From: an uncultured Clostridia bacterium
Lineage (GTDB): Bacteria; Bacillota; Clostridia; Oscillospirales; Ruminococcaceae
Direction of reading: 5' to 3'
NCBI GenBank assembly: GCA_944387315.1
Contig: CALXEL010000069.1
Coordinates: forward strand, 1-49,629
Length of the DNA: 49,629 nt
The notes beneath the pieces are model-generated. The model was not told the origin of the DNA. It saw only the letters and a list, made by a program, of their open reading frames with translations, and searched no databases. This document shows, one piece after another, positions 8,771 to 17,109 of the stretch (the first letter of the stretch is position 1; each line of letters starts with the position of its first letter). Position numbers and translations under genes: made by a program.

Positions 8771-9733
8771 TTATTCCACAACTAAACTGTTGATTGTTTG
8801 CTGCCGATACCGGGCAGCCAAAGGCTTGGGAAGTACCAAGCAACCAGCTTGTGGAAGAATCCGTACCGAAAAAGTGTGTCTGGGACCACACTCCCCATCC
8901 AAGTTGGCAATAAAGTCATACTCTGATCGAATGGACACCTGACTTGCCCGACGGAAAGTTACCCATTGAGAAAGACGTGGATCAATCTGCTGCTCAACAA
9001 AGTGGGTTCCCGCCTTGTAACGAGCAATAATACTGGCAATTTTAAGCCTGCTCACCTTTTTAACCAGTACCACATCCAGCAATCCATCATTTAAACTGGC
9101 CAAAGGGGTACTGCGATAGCCGCCCCCATAATATTGGCCATTGGCCATACACGCCAGCAGATATTCCCCTTGAAAGACCTCATCATCCACTTGTATGGTA
9201 AGATGGTGTCCCAAATGGGAACCCAAACTTTCTAAAACAGATAGATGGTAAGCCATGGACCCTCCACAAAAGGGAACTCTGCGAAAGCGAGAAGCTCCGT
9301 ATGCCACCTGGGCGTCCAAACCCACTGAGCAGATATTAACCGCCACTCTACCGTCCGCTTCCATTAAATCAATGGTAACTGGTTCTCCCTCAATCAGTGC
9401 CGGAATATTCAAAAAATCCTGCTGATTGCCAAAACTCTTAATAAAATCATTGCCGGAACCACAGGGAACTGGTGCCACCTGTACATTTGGGTAGCCAAAA
9501 GCACCTGCAATTATTTCATTTAGGGTACCATCTCCTCCACAGGCATAAAGGCGTACCGGTTCTCCACGACGGGCATATTCCCTAGCGATTGCAGTACCAT
9601 GTCCTGCATAACGAGTATAGACAATCTTTGCATCAATGGATAAAGAAGATAAAGTCTCCCGCAGCTTGGGGACTAAATAGGCGGTGGCATCCGCTTTTCC
9701 CGCTATAGGGTTCACAATAAACAAATGCAGCAT
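8771..9733 (-). CDS. Diacylglycerol kinase-family lipid kinase (DagK/YegS-like)
   Basis: The protein phosphorylates a lipid or lipid-like alcohol using ATP. In Gram-positive bacteria the DgkB branch recycles diacylglycerol to phosphatidic acid. The 320 residues begin with the typical FIVNPIAGKA, and the nucleotide loop CGGDGTLNEII is at about 65-76, followed by VAPVPCGSGNDF. The C-terminal half has the family pattern ANGQYYGGGYRSTPLASLNDGLLDVVLV. The family also contains sphingosine-kinase-like and YegS enzymes, so the exact substrate is unproven. The ATG at 9733 has GGAGAGGAG upstream. It appears monocistronic. Confidence 0.9.
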   Translation of the reverse strand: MLHLFIVNPIAGKADATAYLVPKLRETLSSLSIDAKIVYTRYAGHGTAIAREYARRGEPVRLYACGGDGTLNEIIAGAFGYPNVQVAPVPCGSGNDFIKSFGNQQDFLNIPALIEGEPVTIDLMEADGRVAVNICSVGLDAQVAYGASRFRRVPFCGGSMAYHLSVLESLGSHLGHHLTIQVDDEVFQGEYLLACMANGQYYGGGYRSTPLASLNDGLLDVVLVKKVSRLKIASIIARYKAGTHFVEQQIDPRLSQWVTFRRASQVSIRSEYDFIANLDGECGPRHTFSVRILPQAGCLVLPKPLAARYRQQTINSLVVE

Positions 9734-9777
9734 AGATTTCCACTCCTCTCCTATTTCCCAATTGCCTCATCTATTTT

Positions 9778-9783
9778 ATTATA
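9778..9783 (-). promoter_or_regulatory. Candidate -10 box for the lipid kinase gene
   Basis: TATAAT lies about 45 bases before the ATG, but no good -35 box sits at the right distance. Apart from this and the terminator at 9883-9915, the gap 9734-9925 is AT-rich with nothing assigned. Confidence 0.3.
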
Positions 9784-9882
9784 TCTTCTCAAAAGATACA
9801 ACTCTTTTTTACAATATCTTCCTAAAAAGCTGAAATTACTGCTTTTTTTGATTCTTTTTTCATTTTGTTGGGTATAAAAAAT

Positions 9883-9915
9883 AAAAAAAGAGCCCCGTGT
9901 ATTACGGAGCTCTTT
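9883..9915 (-). terminator. Intrinsic terminator after the M23 peptidase gene
   Basis: AGAGC/GCTCT and CCGT/ACGG form a stem with a short TAATA-type loop, followed by seven T residues, about a dozen bases past the stop codon. Confidence 0.85.
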
Positions 9916-9925
9916 AGGAAATTTA

Positions 9926-11716
9926 CTATCGATTATAACTGGTGCCAATATAGTTGGCAGGGTTTTGGCGTACACCATTGATAATAATTTCAAAGTGACA
10001 ATGGTTTCCGCTTGCGTTACCGGTTCGGCCCATAGAAGCAATCAACTGGCCTTGGTTGACCCATTGTCCAACCTGGACATGAACCGCACTATTGTGGGCG
10101 TACAGAGTTTTCACGCCGCCGCCATGGTCAATAACCACATACTTGCCATAGGGACCAGTGGTGTAATAGGTAGCAGTTACTACTGTACCAGAAGCCGCTG
10201 CCCGAATAGCTGTACCAGCCTTGGACGCAATATCCATACCGCCATGGTTATAATACCCATAGAAACCACAGCTTACATATCCTCCATCCACTGGCCAGAT
10301 AAAGTTGCTTTCGCTGCTCATAGCACTGGCTGGCAGCTGCTGCAAAGGCTCCTTACCACCAATGGCCATCTTTTCTTCCACTGGTTCTTTGAGCACTTTG
10401 GTTTCTATAATTTCGCGGCTTTCTTCCACGCCGTCAACATAGGTTACCTTGGCAGTGATTTCATTGAGTCCCTTTTGACCCACCTGCAATACTTTGGTGT
10501 ACCCTTGCAGCTGGGTAGGATCCTGTACATGGGTAATGGTAAAGGGAGTTTCCTCATTGTAAACTTCTGTTTTAGTCACCTGAACACCCAAAAGGGGTAC
10601 AGATTTCTCAATGAGCACTTCCTGACCAATTAACAGTTTGGTTTCAATATCCGGATTCAAAGCTTTCAGATCTGAGTACGCCATATTGTACTTCTGAGCG
10701 ATCAGCGTTGGCGCGTCACCCTTCTGTACAGTATAGGTACGTTCCTCAGTCTCATCCTTTTGTACTTCTTCTTCCAGATCACCTACATCCAGAATAGAAG
10801 AAACCGGATAAAGGCCCTCTTTAATATCAGGCTCTGTCACAAAACTGATTTCCTCAGTGGGATCGCCTGTGGCATACTCCGCTTTGATCGAGGCCAGCAT
10901 AGTTTCAATAGCCCCTTCCTCAGTGGTAGCGCCAATGAAACGGTTGTCAATGTACAGCCCATAGCCTTCGGTCAGTTCATTGCCTGAAGCACGAATAATC
11001 TGGTCGGTTAATTCATCTTCTGAGGTTAGCTGATCCTCATTGATGATTGTCAAAGAAAAACGCGGAATCGCGTCCTCAGGATAGACATACTCCTCGTACA
11101 TAATACGAGCTTTCATCTCTGTCTCTGCCCTATCGAAATCCGCCTCACTCTGTACATAGCCAATCTGCTCGCCATTGTACTCAACAGCCAATGCAATAGT
11201 CAGATTATTACAGAAAGAAATAGTGAATAACAAAAGACAGATCGCCGCAGCGGGAGCGGCATAATTGAACGCCTTGGTAGAAGCATTGGTGCAAGCTTTA
11301 AAGCCGCGGGCAAAACAAGCAGCCAAATATTGGGCCTGCCGTCCCTCTTTTTTCGCCTGCCGATACTCCTCCTCAAAGTGTATGGTCCATTCGAAACCAG
11401 TACAAACCGGTGCGGTCAGCTCCTGTCTGGTGGTTCTGCTGAATGCTTTCAGTTTGCGCAACAGAACAGACGTCTGCTCTCTGAGTCCTTTTGCCAGCTT
11501 AACACTGGTAGTCCTGAGTTTTTTAACAGTCCGTCTCTTCATCCGGATCAGTCTGATACCGGTAATATAACATAGCTTATAAGCCTTGCTGGGGTCCCTT
11601 GGACGCTTGTGATCAGATACAACAGTTGAAATTGCATCCTCTTCTGTCCCGCTATTTCCGCATTGCGTCTCCTTCTCTCCCTCGACGCCTGTGCAGGTTT
11701 TGCGAGCCAAACTCAT
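9926..11716 (-). CDS. Membrane-anchored cell-wall protein with LysM, G5 and M23 peptidase domains
   Basis: This 596-residue protein probably cuts or remodels peptidoglycan at the cell surface. It has a long basic N-terminal part (1-150, rich in Arg/Lys at about 55-97), one membrane segment (about 152-176), and an outside part. That part holds a LysM domain (about 327-369, YTVQKGD...LNPDI), a G5-type domain (about 375-453) and an M23 domain (about 474-590). Zinc ligands His491 and Asp495 (HGGMD) and His572/His574 (GNHCHFE) are present, so the peptidase looks active. I chose the ATG at 11716, directly after GGAGAGGAG, not the TTG one codon before. A strong promoter lies upstream. The large cytoplasmic N-terminus is unusual for a simple hydrolase and may bind another protein or nucleic acid; this is inference. 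Confidence 0.9.
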   Translation of the reverse strand: MSLARKTCTGVEGEKETQCGNSGTEEDAISTVVSDHKRPRDPSKAYKLCYITGIRLIRMKRRTVKKLRTTSVKLAKGLREQTSVLLRKLKAFSRTTRQELTAPVCTGFEWTIHFEEEYRQAKKEGRQAQYLAACFARGFKACTNASTKAFNYAAPAAAICLLLFTISFCNNLTIALAVEYNGEQIGYVQSEADFDRAETEMKARIMYEEYVYPEDAIPRFSLTIINEDQLTSEDELTDQIIRASGNELTEGYGLYIDNRFIGATTEEGAIETMLASIKAEYATGDPTEEISFVTEPDIKEGLYPVSSILDVGDLEEEVQKDETEERTYTVQKGDAPTLIAQKYNMAYSDLKALNPDIETKLLIGQEVLIEKSVPLLGVQVTKTEVYNEETPFTITHVQDPTQLQGYTKVLQVGQKGLNEITAKVTYVDGVEESREIIETKVLKEPVEEKMAIGGKEPLQQLPASAMSSESNFIWPVDGGYVSCGFYGYYNHGGMDIASKAGTAIRAAASGTVVTATYYTTGPYGKYVVIDHGGGVKTLYAHNSAVHVQVGQWVNQGQLIASMGRTGNASGNHCHFEIIINGVRQNPANYIGTSYNR

Positions 11717-11764
11717 CAACTCCTCTCCACTCAGCGACGCTTCGCCACTGTATGATTGTTTTAT

Positions 11765-11793
11765 ATTATACCCTTATATTGGGTAAAAATCAA
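11765..11793 (-). promoter_or_regulatory. Promoter of the M23 peptidase gene
   Basis: TTGATT (11793-11788) and TATAAT (11770-11765) are separated by 17 bases. Half of a 12-base inverted repeat covers the spacer and the start of the -35 box. Confidence 0.8.
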
Positions 11794-11828
11794 GTTTTTC
11801 GAAAGCAAGCCTGCTGTTTTTACCCAAT
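11778..11828. repeat. 12-base inverted repeat overlapping the M23 gene promoter
   Basis: ATTGGGTAAAAA (11778-11789) and its exact reverse complement (11817-11828) are separated by 27 bases. One arm lies in the promoter spacer/-35 and the other about 25 bases upstream of the -35. The placement suggests a regulator site or cruciform, not a terminator. The remaining 11829-12043 is AT-rich with nothing assigned. Confidence 0.6.
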
Positions 11829-12043
11829 TTTCGTTAAAATCTTTTAACAGATAAGCAATAAAATTAGAAAATATGCAACACTAATTAAGAATAAATTTTT
11901 TACCATCCACTATTTTTCGCAGACTCACAAAAGGAGGGGGCAAGCTCCCCACCTTTACTGAGGATACCACAAAAAGTACGAAAAAGAAAGCATTTTGCCC
12001 TAAAATTAACAATTTCACCAAAAAGTTCAGCTGGCCATCACAC

Positions 12044-12077
12044 ATAAAAAACGGCGCCGCTGTAGCGGCGCCGTTTC
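12044..12077 (-). terminator. Intrinsic terminator after metK
   Basis: AACGGCGCCGC and GCGGCGCCGTT form a perfect 11-base GC-rich stem with a four-base loop, followed by T residues. Confidence 0.93.
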
Positions 12078-12091
12078 TGAAGAAAAAGGAC

Positions 12092-13276
12092 TTACAGACC
12101 AACAACCTGTCGAATTTCCTCTACTTTATCGGTTTTCTCCCAGCTTACCCCCAGGTCCTCCCGGCCCATATGTCCATAGGCGGCCAGTTGCCGATAGATC
12201 GGTTTACGCAGGTCCAGCGCCTTAATAATGGCCTCAGGACGAAGGTCAAATACCTTTTCCACTGCTTGTGCCAACTGCTCATCCGAAACTACACCGGTAC
12301 CGAAGGTATTCACATTAATGGAAACTGGTTTGGCAATACCAATGGCATAGGCCAGCTGTACCTCGCATTTGGAGGCCAGTTTGGCCGCTACAATGTTCTT
12401 GGCCACATGACGGGCTGCATACGCAGCAGAACGGTCCACCTTGGTGGGGTCTTTACCCGAGAAAGCACCGCCTCCATGACGGCCATATCCACCATAGGTG
12501 TCTACAATAATCTTTCTGCCGGTGAGTCCGCTGTCTCCCTGAGGCCCACCAATAACAAAACGTCCAGTGGGATTTACATAAATCTTTGTATTTTCATCCA
12601 GCAGATGGGCAGGGATAACTGTCTGGATGACATGCTGAATAATATCTTTGCGAATGGTTTCCATCTCCACCTCGGGAGCGTGCTGATTGGAGATAACCAC
12701 AGTGTCAATGCGAACGGGTTTTTCATCCACATATTCCACTGTCACCTGGGTTTTTCCATCGGGACGCAGATAGGGCAGGGTGCCGTCTTTCCGCACCTTA
12801 GCCAGCTGTTTGGCCAGCTTGTGAGCCATGGAAATAGCCATAGGCATCAGCTCAGGGGTCTCATCACAGGCAAAGCCAAACATCATTCCCTGGTCTCCAG
12901 CGCCAGTTACAAGGTTGTCCGCAACCTCTCCTTCTTTGGCTTCCAGTCCCTTGTCCACACCCAGGGCGATGTCGCTGGACTGCTCGTCAATACAGGTTAC
13001 CACGCCGCAGGTGTCACAGTCAAAACCATATTTGGCCCGGTCATACCCAATGTCCCGGATCACCCCTCGGGCAATTTTGGGAATGTCCACATAGCAGCTG
13101 GTGGAGATCTCACCCATAATATTTACCATACCGGTGGTACAGGTAGTTTCACAGGCCACCCGAGCATAGGGATCCTGGGCAAAGATGGCATCCAGTACCG
13201 CATCAGAAATCTGATCGCAGATTTTATCGGGATGGCCCTCGGTAACAGATTCAGAAGTAAAAAGATAACGTGACAT
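12092..13276 (-). CDS. metK: S-adenosylmethionine synthetase
   Basis: MetK makes SAM from methionine and ATP in the cytoplasm. The 394-residue protein starts [24 protein letters not shown] and has the family signatures [10 protein letters not shown] and [19 protein letters not shown] (trimmed here). The ATG at 13276 is preceded by AAAGGAGA. A SAM-I riboswitch with its own terminator and a strong promoter lies directly upstream, so the gene is shut down when its product is plentiful. It is a single-gene unit with a strong terminator. Confidence 0.98.
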   Translation of the reverse strand: MSRYLFTSESVTEGHPDKICDQISDAVLDAIFAQDPYARVACETTCTTGMVNIMGEISTSCYVDIPKIARGVIRDIGYDRAKYGFDCDTCGVVTCIDEQSSDIALGVDKGLEAKEGEVADNLVTGAGDQGMMFGFACDETPELMPMAISMAHKLAKQLAKVRKDGTLPYLRPDGKTQVTVEYVDEKPVRIDTVVISNQHAPEVEMETIRKDIIQHVIQTVIPAHLLDENTKIYVNPTGRFVIGGPQGDSGLTGRKIIVDTYGGYGRHGGGAFSGKDPTKVDRSAAYAARHVAKNIVAAKLASKCEVQLAYAIGIAKPVSINVNTFGTGVVSDEQLAQAVEKVFDLRPEAIIKALDLRKPIYRQLAAYGHMGREDLGVSWEKTDKVEEIRQVVGL

Positions 13277-13399
13277 AATTTTCTCCTTTCAAAAACAGAT
13301 GAAATTGTTTTCGCAATTGAGCCATACCCTTGCCAATTCTTCCCGTTGGCGTCTGTGTCAACAATAATTTTCAGAAGAAAACTGTCAACTTTTCGCCGC

Positions 13400-13429
13400 A
13401 AAAAAAGCCCGGTGGAACACCGAGCTTTT
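13400..13429 (-). terminator. Expression-platform terminator of the SAM-I riboswitch
   Basis: AAGCTCGGTG and CACCGGGCTT form a stem (one T-G pair) with a three-base loop, followed by seven T residues. It lies ten bases after the aptamer, as expected for SAM-dependent termination before metK. Confidence 0.92.
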
Positions 13430-13437
13430 ACAGGAAA

Positions 13438-13540
13438 TCCTCATCTCTCGGTTAAACCCGCAGGAATTGGCACCTTGCTGAAAACAGCAGGTTGCCGGGC
13501 ATCACAGGGCCTGATCCCTCCGCCACTCTTGATAAGGGTA
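13438..13540 (-). ncRNA. SAM-I (S-box) riboswitch aptamer
   Basis: The minus-strand RNA contains the ordered S-box blocks: CTTATCAAGAG, GGCGGAGGGA, GGCCCTGTGATGCCCGGCAACC, GGTGCCAATTCC and GAGAGATGAG (longest one given only in part as GGCCCTGTGA and CCCGGCAACC). CTTATC and GATGAG pair to close stem P1. It stands before metK, the classic S-box target, and is followed by a terminator, so SAM binding should cause early termination. Confidence 0.96.
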
Positions 13541-13561
13541 GTATTCAATTTACAATACGAC

Positions 13562-13590
13562 ATTTTACAGCACTTTTTATAAAATGTCAA
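13562..13590 (-). promoter_or_regulatory. Promoter of metK and its riboswitch
   Basis: TTGACA (13590-13585) and TAAAAT (13567-13562) are separated by exactly 17 bases. Transcription should start about 20 bases before the aptamer. Confidence 0.88.
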
Positions 13591-13602
13591 CAGGATTTTC
13601 TC

Positions 13603-14205
13603 CTATTCCTTTTTCAGGATGGGGGAAATCTTTTTGTAGATAGCAAAAGTAATGGCAACGCTGGCCATTCCCTTGAGGAAAGTAAAGGGCATATTGAACA
13701 TGAGCAGCGCCTGCCACAGGTTTTCCACCGAAGGGTTGATAGTCTGGTACAGCCCCATAATGGTCTCCATGGGAAGAAAACCAGTGTAGATAGGATACAC
13801 CACATAGTAGTTGGTCAGTACGCTGACCAGGGCCATGGTGAGAGCTCCAACCAGAGAGCCGATGAGAGCGCCCTTACGTCCTTTCAGTTTCCGATAGATA
13901 ATGCCGGCAGGCGCAACAAAGAGAGAACCAAGCAAAAAGTTGGAAAGCTCCCCCACTCCCCCTGTAGTGGAAAAGAAGAGATTGACCAGATTTTTGATGA
14001 GGCAGACGGTGACGCCGGACACCGGTCCCAGTGCAAAGGAGGCAATCAGTGCCGGCAGCTCGGAAAAATCCATCTTGATAAAGCTGGGCATCAGCGGCAC
14101 ATTGAAGCTGAAAAACATCAGTACCGAGGAAACCGCCGCCAACATGGCTGTTACCACCATTTTTCTGGTTTTAAAGGTTGTTTGGCTGTGTACGGAATTG
14201 GTCAT
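13603..14205 (-). CDS. ribU: Riboflavin ECF transporter S component
   Basis: RibU is the substrate-binding membrane subunit of an energy-coupling-factor transporter that takes up riboflavin; the shared ATPases and EcfT must be encoded elsewhere. The 200-residue protein is very hydrophobic with about six membrane segments. It has the family-like stretches MDFSELPALIASFALGP and KNLVNLFFSTTGGVGELSNF. I chose the ATG at 14205, eight bases after AAAGGGG; a longer reading would extend toward the riboswitch terminator. The FMN riboswitch just upstream strongly supports riboflavin as the substrate and predicts repression when FMN is high. Confidence 0.93.
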   Translation of the reverse strand: MTNSVHSQTTFKTRKMVVTAMLAAVSSVLMFFSFNVPLMPSFIKMDFSELPALIASFALGPVSGVTVCLIKNLVNLFFSTTGGVGELSNFLLGSLFVAPAGIIYRKLKGRKGALIGSLVGALTMALVSVLTNYYVVYPIYTGFLPMETIMGLYQTINPSVENLWQALLMFNMPFTFLKGMASVAITFAIYKKISPILKKE

Positions 14206-14248
14206 AGAAGAAACCCCTTTCTGTCTAAGAGGCCTGCTTCGGGGATGC

Positions 14249-14283
14249 AAAAAACGCCTTTACAGAATATCTGCAAAGGCGTT
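14249..14283 (-). terminator. Expression-platform terminator of the FMN riboswitch
   Basis: A 13-base stem (AACGCCTTTGCAG with CTGTAAAGGCGTT, one wobble) and a five-base loop are followed by T residues, between the aptamer and ribU. Confidence 0.92.
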
Positions 14284-14334
14284 AGGGTACATAAGCTGTC
14301 CGCGCCCACAAGTGCTATGGGGCGGCCGGATGCA

Positions 14335-14457
14335 CCTGTTTCTTTCTTCCGGACTCTACCGTCGGTTTGGGAATCACACCCAATCGGCTGTACGCTCGCG
14401 GACTTGTGGCCAATGGCCCATTACCGCCGGTGGGGAATTTCACCCCGCCCTGAAACA
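14335..14457 (-). ncRNA. FMN riboswitch (RFN element)
   Basis: The minus-strand RNA has the conserved RFN blocks in order: TCAGGGCGGGGTGAAATTCC, CCACCGGCGGTAAT, CCGCGAGC, GATTGGGTGTGATTCC, CCGACGGT and AGAGTCCGGA. A terminator follows, then ribU. FMN binding is expected to stop transcription of the riboflavin transporter gene. Confidence 0.96.
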
Positions 14458-14480
14458 GACTGTTTTTTATTTGCAAGGCT

Positions 14481-14509
14481 AGTATAGCACCTGTTTTTCC
14501 CTTTGTCAA
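14481..14509 (-). promoter_or_regulatory. Promoter of the FMN riboswitch and ribU
   Basis: TTGACA (14509-14504) and TATACT (14486-14481) are separated by 17 bases, a near-consensus promoter. The -35 box contains the TGA stop codon of the upstream ATPase gene, so the two units are packed with no spare bases. Confidence 0.88.
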
Positions 14510-15198
14510 ACAGGAAGTTGCCCATCGGAATCAAACAGCTGGCCATCCACGATTTTTACCACCCGGTGGGCATGAGATGCCACCTGCAAGTCATGGGTAA
14601 TCATAACAATGGTATTGCCCATAGCGTTAAGCTTTTCAAAAAGGTCCAGGACTTCCAGACCGGTGGCCCGGTCCAGGGCGCCAGTAGGCTCATCCGCCAG
14701 CAAAATGGCTGGTTCTCCTACAAGAGCTCTGGCAATGGCCACCCGCTGCTGCTGACCACCGGAGAGCTCACTGGGACGGTGACCTACCCGCTGGCTCAGC
14801 CCTAGCATCTCAATGGTTTCCTCGCATTTTTTCTCAGCTTCCCGGTGTCCCATGCCCCGAATCAACAAGGGCATGGTAATATTCTGCATCACTGTATATC
14901 GGGGAATCAGATAATATTTCTGAAAGATAAAGCCGATTTCCCGGTTGCGGACATCGGTAAGCTGTTTTTCACTACACTGATGGATGGCATTTCCATCCAA
15001 AAAATATTCCCCCTGGTCACAGCGATCCATACAGCCAATAATATTCATCAAGGTGGACTTGCCTGAACCGGAAGGTCCTAGAATCGCCAGAAACTCTCCC
15101 TTTCCCACTGTGAGGGAAATATCCTTTAAAACTGGCAGCTCTTCCTCCCCCATTTGGTAGGATTTGCAGATGCCCCGCATCTCAATCATGTTTTCCAT
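14506..15198 (-). CDS. ABC transporter ATPase, MacB/LolD type
   Basis: This is the ATPase of a MacAB-like export system. The 230 residues carry Walker A GPSGSGKST (41-49), Q-loop Gln93, signature LSGGQ (145-149), Walker B ILLADE (165-170) and switch His202 in THD. The type matches ATPases that power mechanotransmission, not classic substrate channels. The ATG at 15198 is preceded by AGGAGG at seven bases. It lies 11 bases after a lipoprotein gene and is the fourth gene of the operon. No terminator follows before the ribU promoter, so some transcripts may run into the FMN riboswitch. Confidence 0.94.
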   Translation of the reverse strand: MENMIEMRGICKSYQMGEEELPVLKDISLTVGKGEFLAILGPSGSGKSTLMNIIGCMDRCDQGEYFLDGNAIHQCSEKQLTDVRNREIGFIFQKYYLIPRYTVMQNITMPLLIRGMGHREAEKKCEETIEMLGLSQRVGHRPSELSGGQQQRVAIARALVGEPAILLADEPTGALDRATGLEVLDLFEKLNAMGNTIVMITHDLQVASHAHRVVKIVDGQLFDSDGQLPV

Positions 15199-15209
15199 TG
15201 CAGCACCTC

Positions 15210-15782
15210 CTAACCTAAAATTTCTACAGCAACCACCACCGACTGATCTCCATCGGTCTGTTGGGTCACCAATACAATCTGATCGGTGGAAAGCAGGGTA
15301 AAATCACTTTCCATTTTGCTTTCACCCATGGTGCGGCTCACTGGTACGCCCACCGGTATTGTGATTTGACGTTCCTCCCCTGTATAGGTCAAAGCCACCC
15401 CCATAGCCTCCCGGCCTCCTTGAAAGTCTTGCTGGGACTGCCCAGGCTGCTGGGTCACTTCCCCTTCGCTTTCCTGACCAGACTGCTGGCCCATGGGTCT
15501 CTCACCACCTGAAGGGCGTCCTTCCGGCATTTGATCGGATTGGACGGCTTCTTCTGCCTGATCCAATTGGGTCTCATCTTCTGAAAGCCCCACCTCAGCA
15601 GCCCCTGTCTCAGCTAAGGTGCCAATTTCCAAAGTGACCTCATTGCCCACAACCTGGGTAACCCGTCCATAATATTGGCTCTGGTTTTCTTTCAGGGCAG
15701 CTGACTGAGAGGAGGTATTTTCTCCTGTGGCACAGCCGGTCAGCAAAACCGCCAGTACCAGAGGATAAAGGAACTTTTTCAT
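15210..15782 (-). CDS. Lipoprotein of the MacAB-like export operon
   Basis: This is a 190-residue predicted lipoprotein: signal MKKFLYPLVLAVLLTGC with lipobox LTGC and Cys17 as the lipid-bearing residue. The mature part has a short beta-like segment (GRVTQVVGNEVTLEIG, about 35-50), a disordered stretch rich in Glu, Gln and Gly (about 60-130) and a second beta-like segment at the C-terminus. The two segments resemble DUF5666-like small beta domains (Gly-x-Val-Thr-x-Val-x-Gly), but this is only a visual match. The ATG at 15782 follows AGGAGGGG; the longer reading would begin inside the permease gene. Its place between permease and ATPase suggests an accessory part of the exporter. Function unknown. 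Confidence 0.85.
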   Translation of the reverse strand: MKKFLYPLVLAVLLTGCATGENTSSQSAALKENQSQYYGRVTQVVGNEVTLEIGTLAETGAAEVGLSEDETQLDQAEEAVQSDQMPEGRPSGGERPMGQQSGQESEGEVTQQPGQSQQDFQGGREAMGVALTYTGEERQITIPVGVPVSRTMGESKMESDFTLLSTDQIVLVTQQTDGDQSVVVAVEILG

Positions 15783-15795
15783 TACAATTCCCCTC

Positions 15796-17109
15796 CTATT
15801 CATGGTTCAGGGCTTCAATGGGAATCAAGGAAGCCGCTTTATAGGCAGGATAAAAGCCAAATACCGTACCAGTGAAAATGGCAAACAACAGTGCCATGAC
15901 CCCACCGGTGAAGGAGGGTTCCACCCGCATGCCAAAGTACTCCACAACCGGCAGCAGTGCGGCGCTGGCAATTACCCCCAGTATGCCTCCAATGGTACTG
16001 ATCATATTGGCCTCAATGAGAAATTCCAGCAAAATATCCCTGCGTGAGCTGCCCAGGGCTTTTAAAATACCAATTTCAGTGGTGCGTTCCTGTACCGATA
16101 CAAAGAGTACATTCATAATGCCGATACCACCCACAATAAATACGATGCTGGCTACCGAAAAGAGCAGCATGGAAAGAGTATCGGCGCTTTGGGTGGCTGC
16201 TTCCATCTTACTGCCTGCGTCGGTGAGGGTGAAGGTAGCGTTTTTATAGGTTTCCCCCAATACCGTCTGGATATTTTCCATCACCTGGGGCACTTCGCTT
16301 ACATCCTCGGCAATGACTGTAATCTGCGGGGAAACATCCCGTCCCATGACATATTTAATGGCTGTATCATAGGGAATAAAAATGGCGTCGTCCGGGTTGA
16401 TCCCCGCCGACATATTTCCCATCTGCTGCAATACCCCATTTATCACATAAGAGCGCCCGTCTATATAAATGACACTGTCATAGGCCTCCATAACACTGCC
16501 GAAAATTTCCTCAGCCAGACTGTACCCGATCACCGCCACCTTTTCACAGTTGGTGTCATCCTCCTCGGTAATAAAGTCTCCAATCGCCAGACTGAGATTG
16601 CTCATTTCCAAATATTCTGGCTTGACCCCGGCAATGGTGTAGTTGGCTTCCTCCTCCAGATCGCCGCCGGTTACCCCTTTCTCAGCTGTGGCTGTTATGG
16701 TTGCCTGGCTCACATCTGGAACAAAAAGAAGAATATCGTCCACATCGTCCTGGGTGAGGGTGATGTTCTCGGTGTTCATGCCAAAGCCTCCAGGCATACC
16801 ACCAGCCATAGCGCCACCCCGGCTGCCGGTAGGAGCCCCACCGCCGCCTCCGGCCATAGGCATCATCATACCCCCTCCCAGTCCACCGCCGGACATCCCT
16901 CCGCCAGACTGCTGGTAGGTGATATCAATGGCGCCGGCGTTGAGGTTTTTAAACTGGTCTTCCACATCCATCTGGCCCCCCCGGCCAATGGCTATAACCA
17001 GCACAATGGTGGCTGCCCCTACAATAATTCCCAGAGAGGTGAGCATCACCTTCCATTTATTTTCGGTAATGTTGATCCAAACCAGTCGGAAAATTTCTGT
17101 CAGCTGCAT
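15796..17109 (-). CDS. MacB-like ABC transporter permease with a Gly/Met-rich insertion
   Basis: This is the permease of a MacAB-like exporter, 437 residues. It has one N-terminal membrane segment (about 22-44), a large outside domain and three C-terminal segments, with the typical ERTTEIGILKALGSSRRDIL loop and the end GFYPAYKAASLIPIEAL. Family members move peptides, antibiotics or lipoproteins; the substrate here is unknown. Unusually, residues 66-111 are almost entirely Gly, Met, Ala and Pro (runs such as SGGGMSGGGLGGGMMMP), inserted where the outside domain begins. The ATG shares one base with the adaptor stop (TGATG), so translation is coupled. Confidence 0.93.
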   Translation of the reverse strand: MQLTEIFRLVWINITENKWKVMLTSLGIIVGAATIVLVIAIGRGGQMDVEDQFKNLNAGAIDITYQQSGGGMSGGGLGGGMMMPMAGGGGGAPTGSRGGAMAGGMPGGFGMNTENITLTQDDVDDILLFVPDVSQATITATAEKGVTGGDLEEEANYTIAGVKPEYLEMSNLSLAIGDFITEEDDTNCEKVAVIGYSLAEEIFGSVMEAYDSVIYIDGRSYVINGVLQQMGNMSAGINPDDAIFIPYDTAIKYVMGRDVSPQITVIAEDVSEVPQVMENIQTVLGETYKNATFTLTDAGSKMEAATQSADTLSMLLFSVASIVFIVGGIGIMNVLFVSVQERTTEIGILKALGSSRRDILLEFLIEANMISTIGGILGVIASAALLPVVEYFGMRVEPSFTGGVMALLFAIFTGTVFGFYPAYKAASLIPIEALNHE

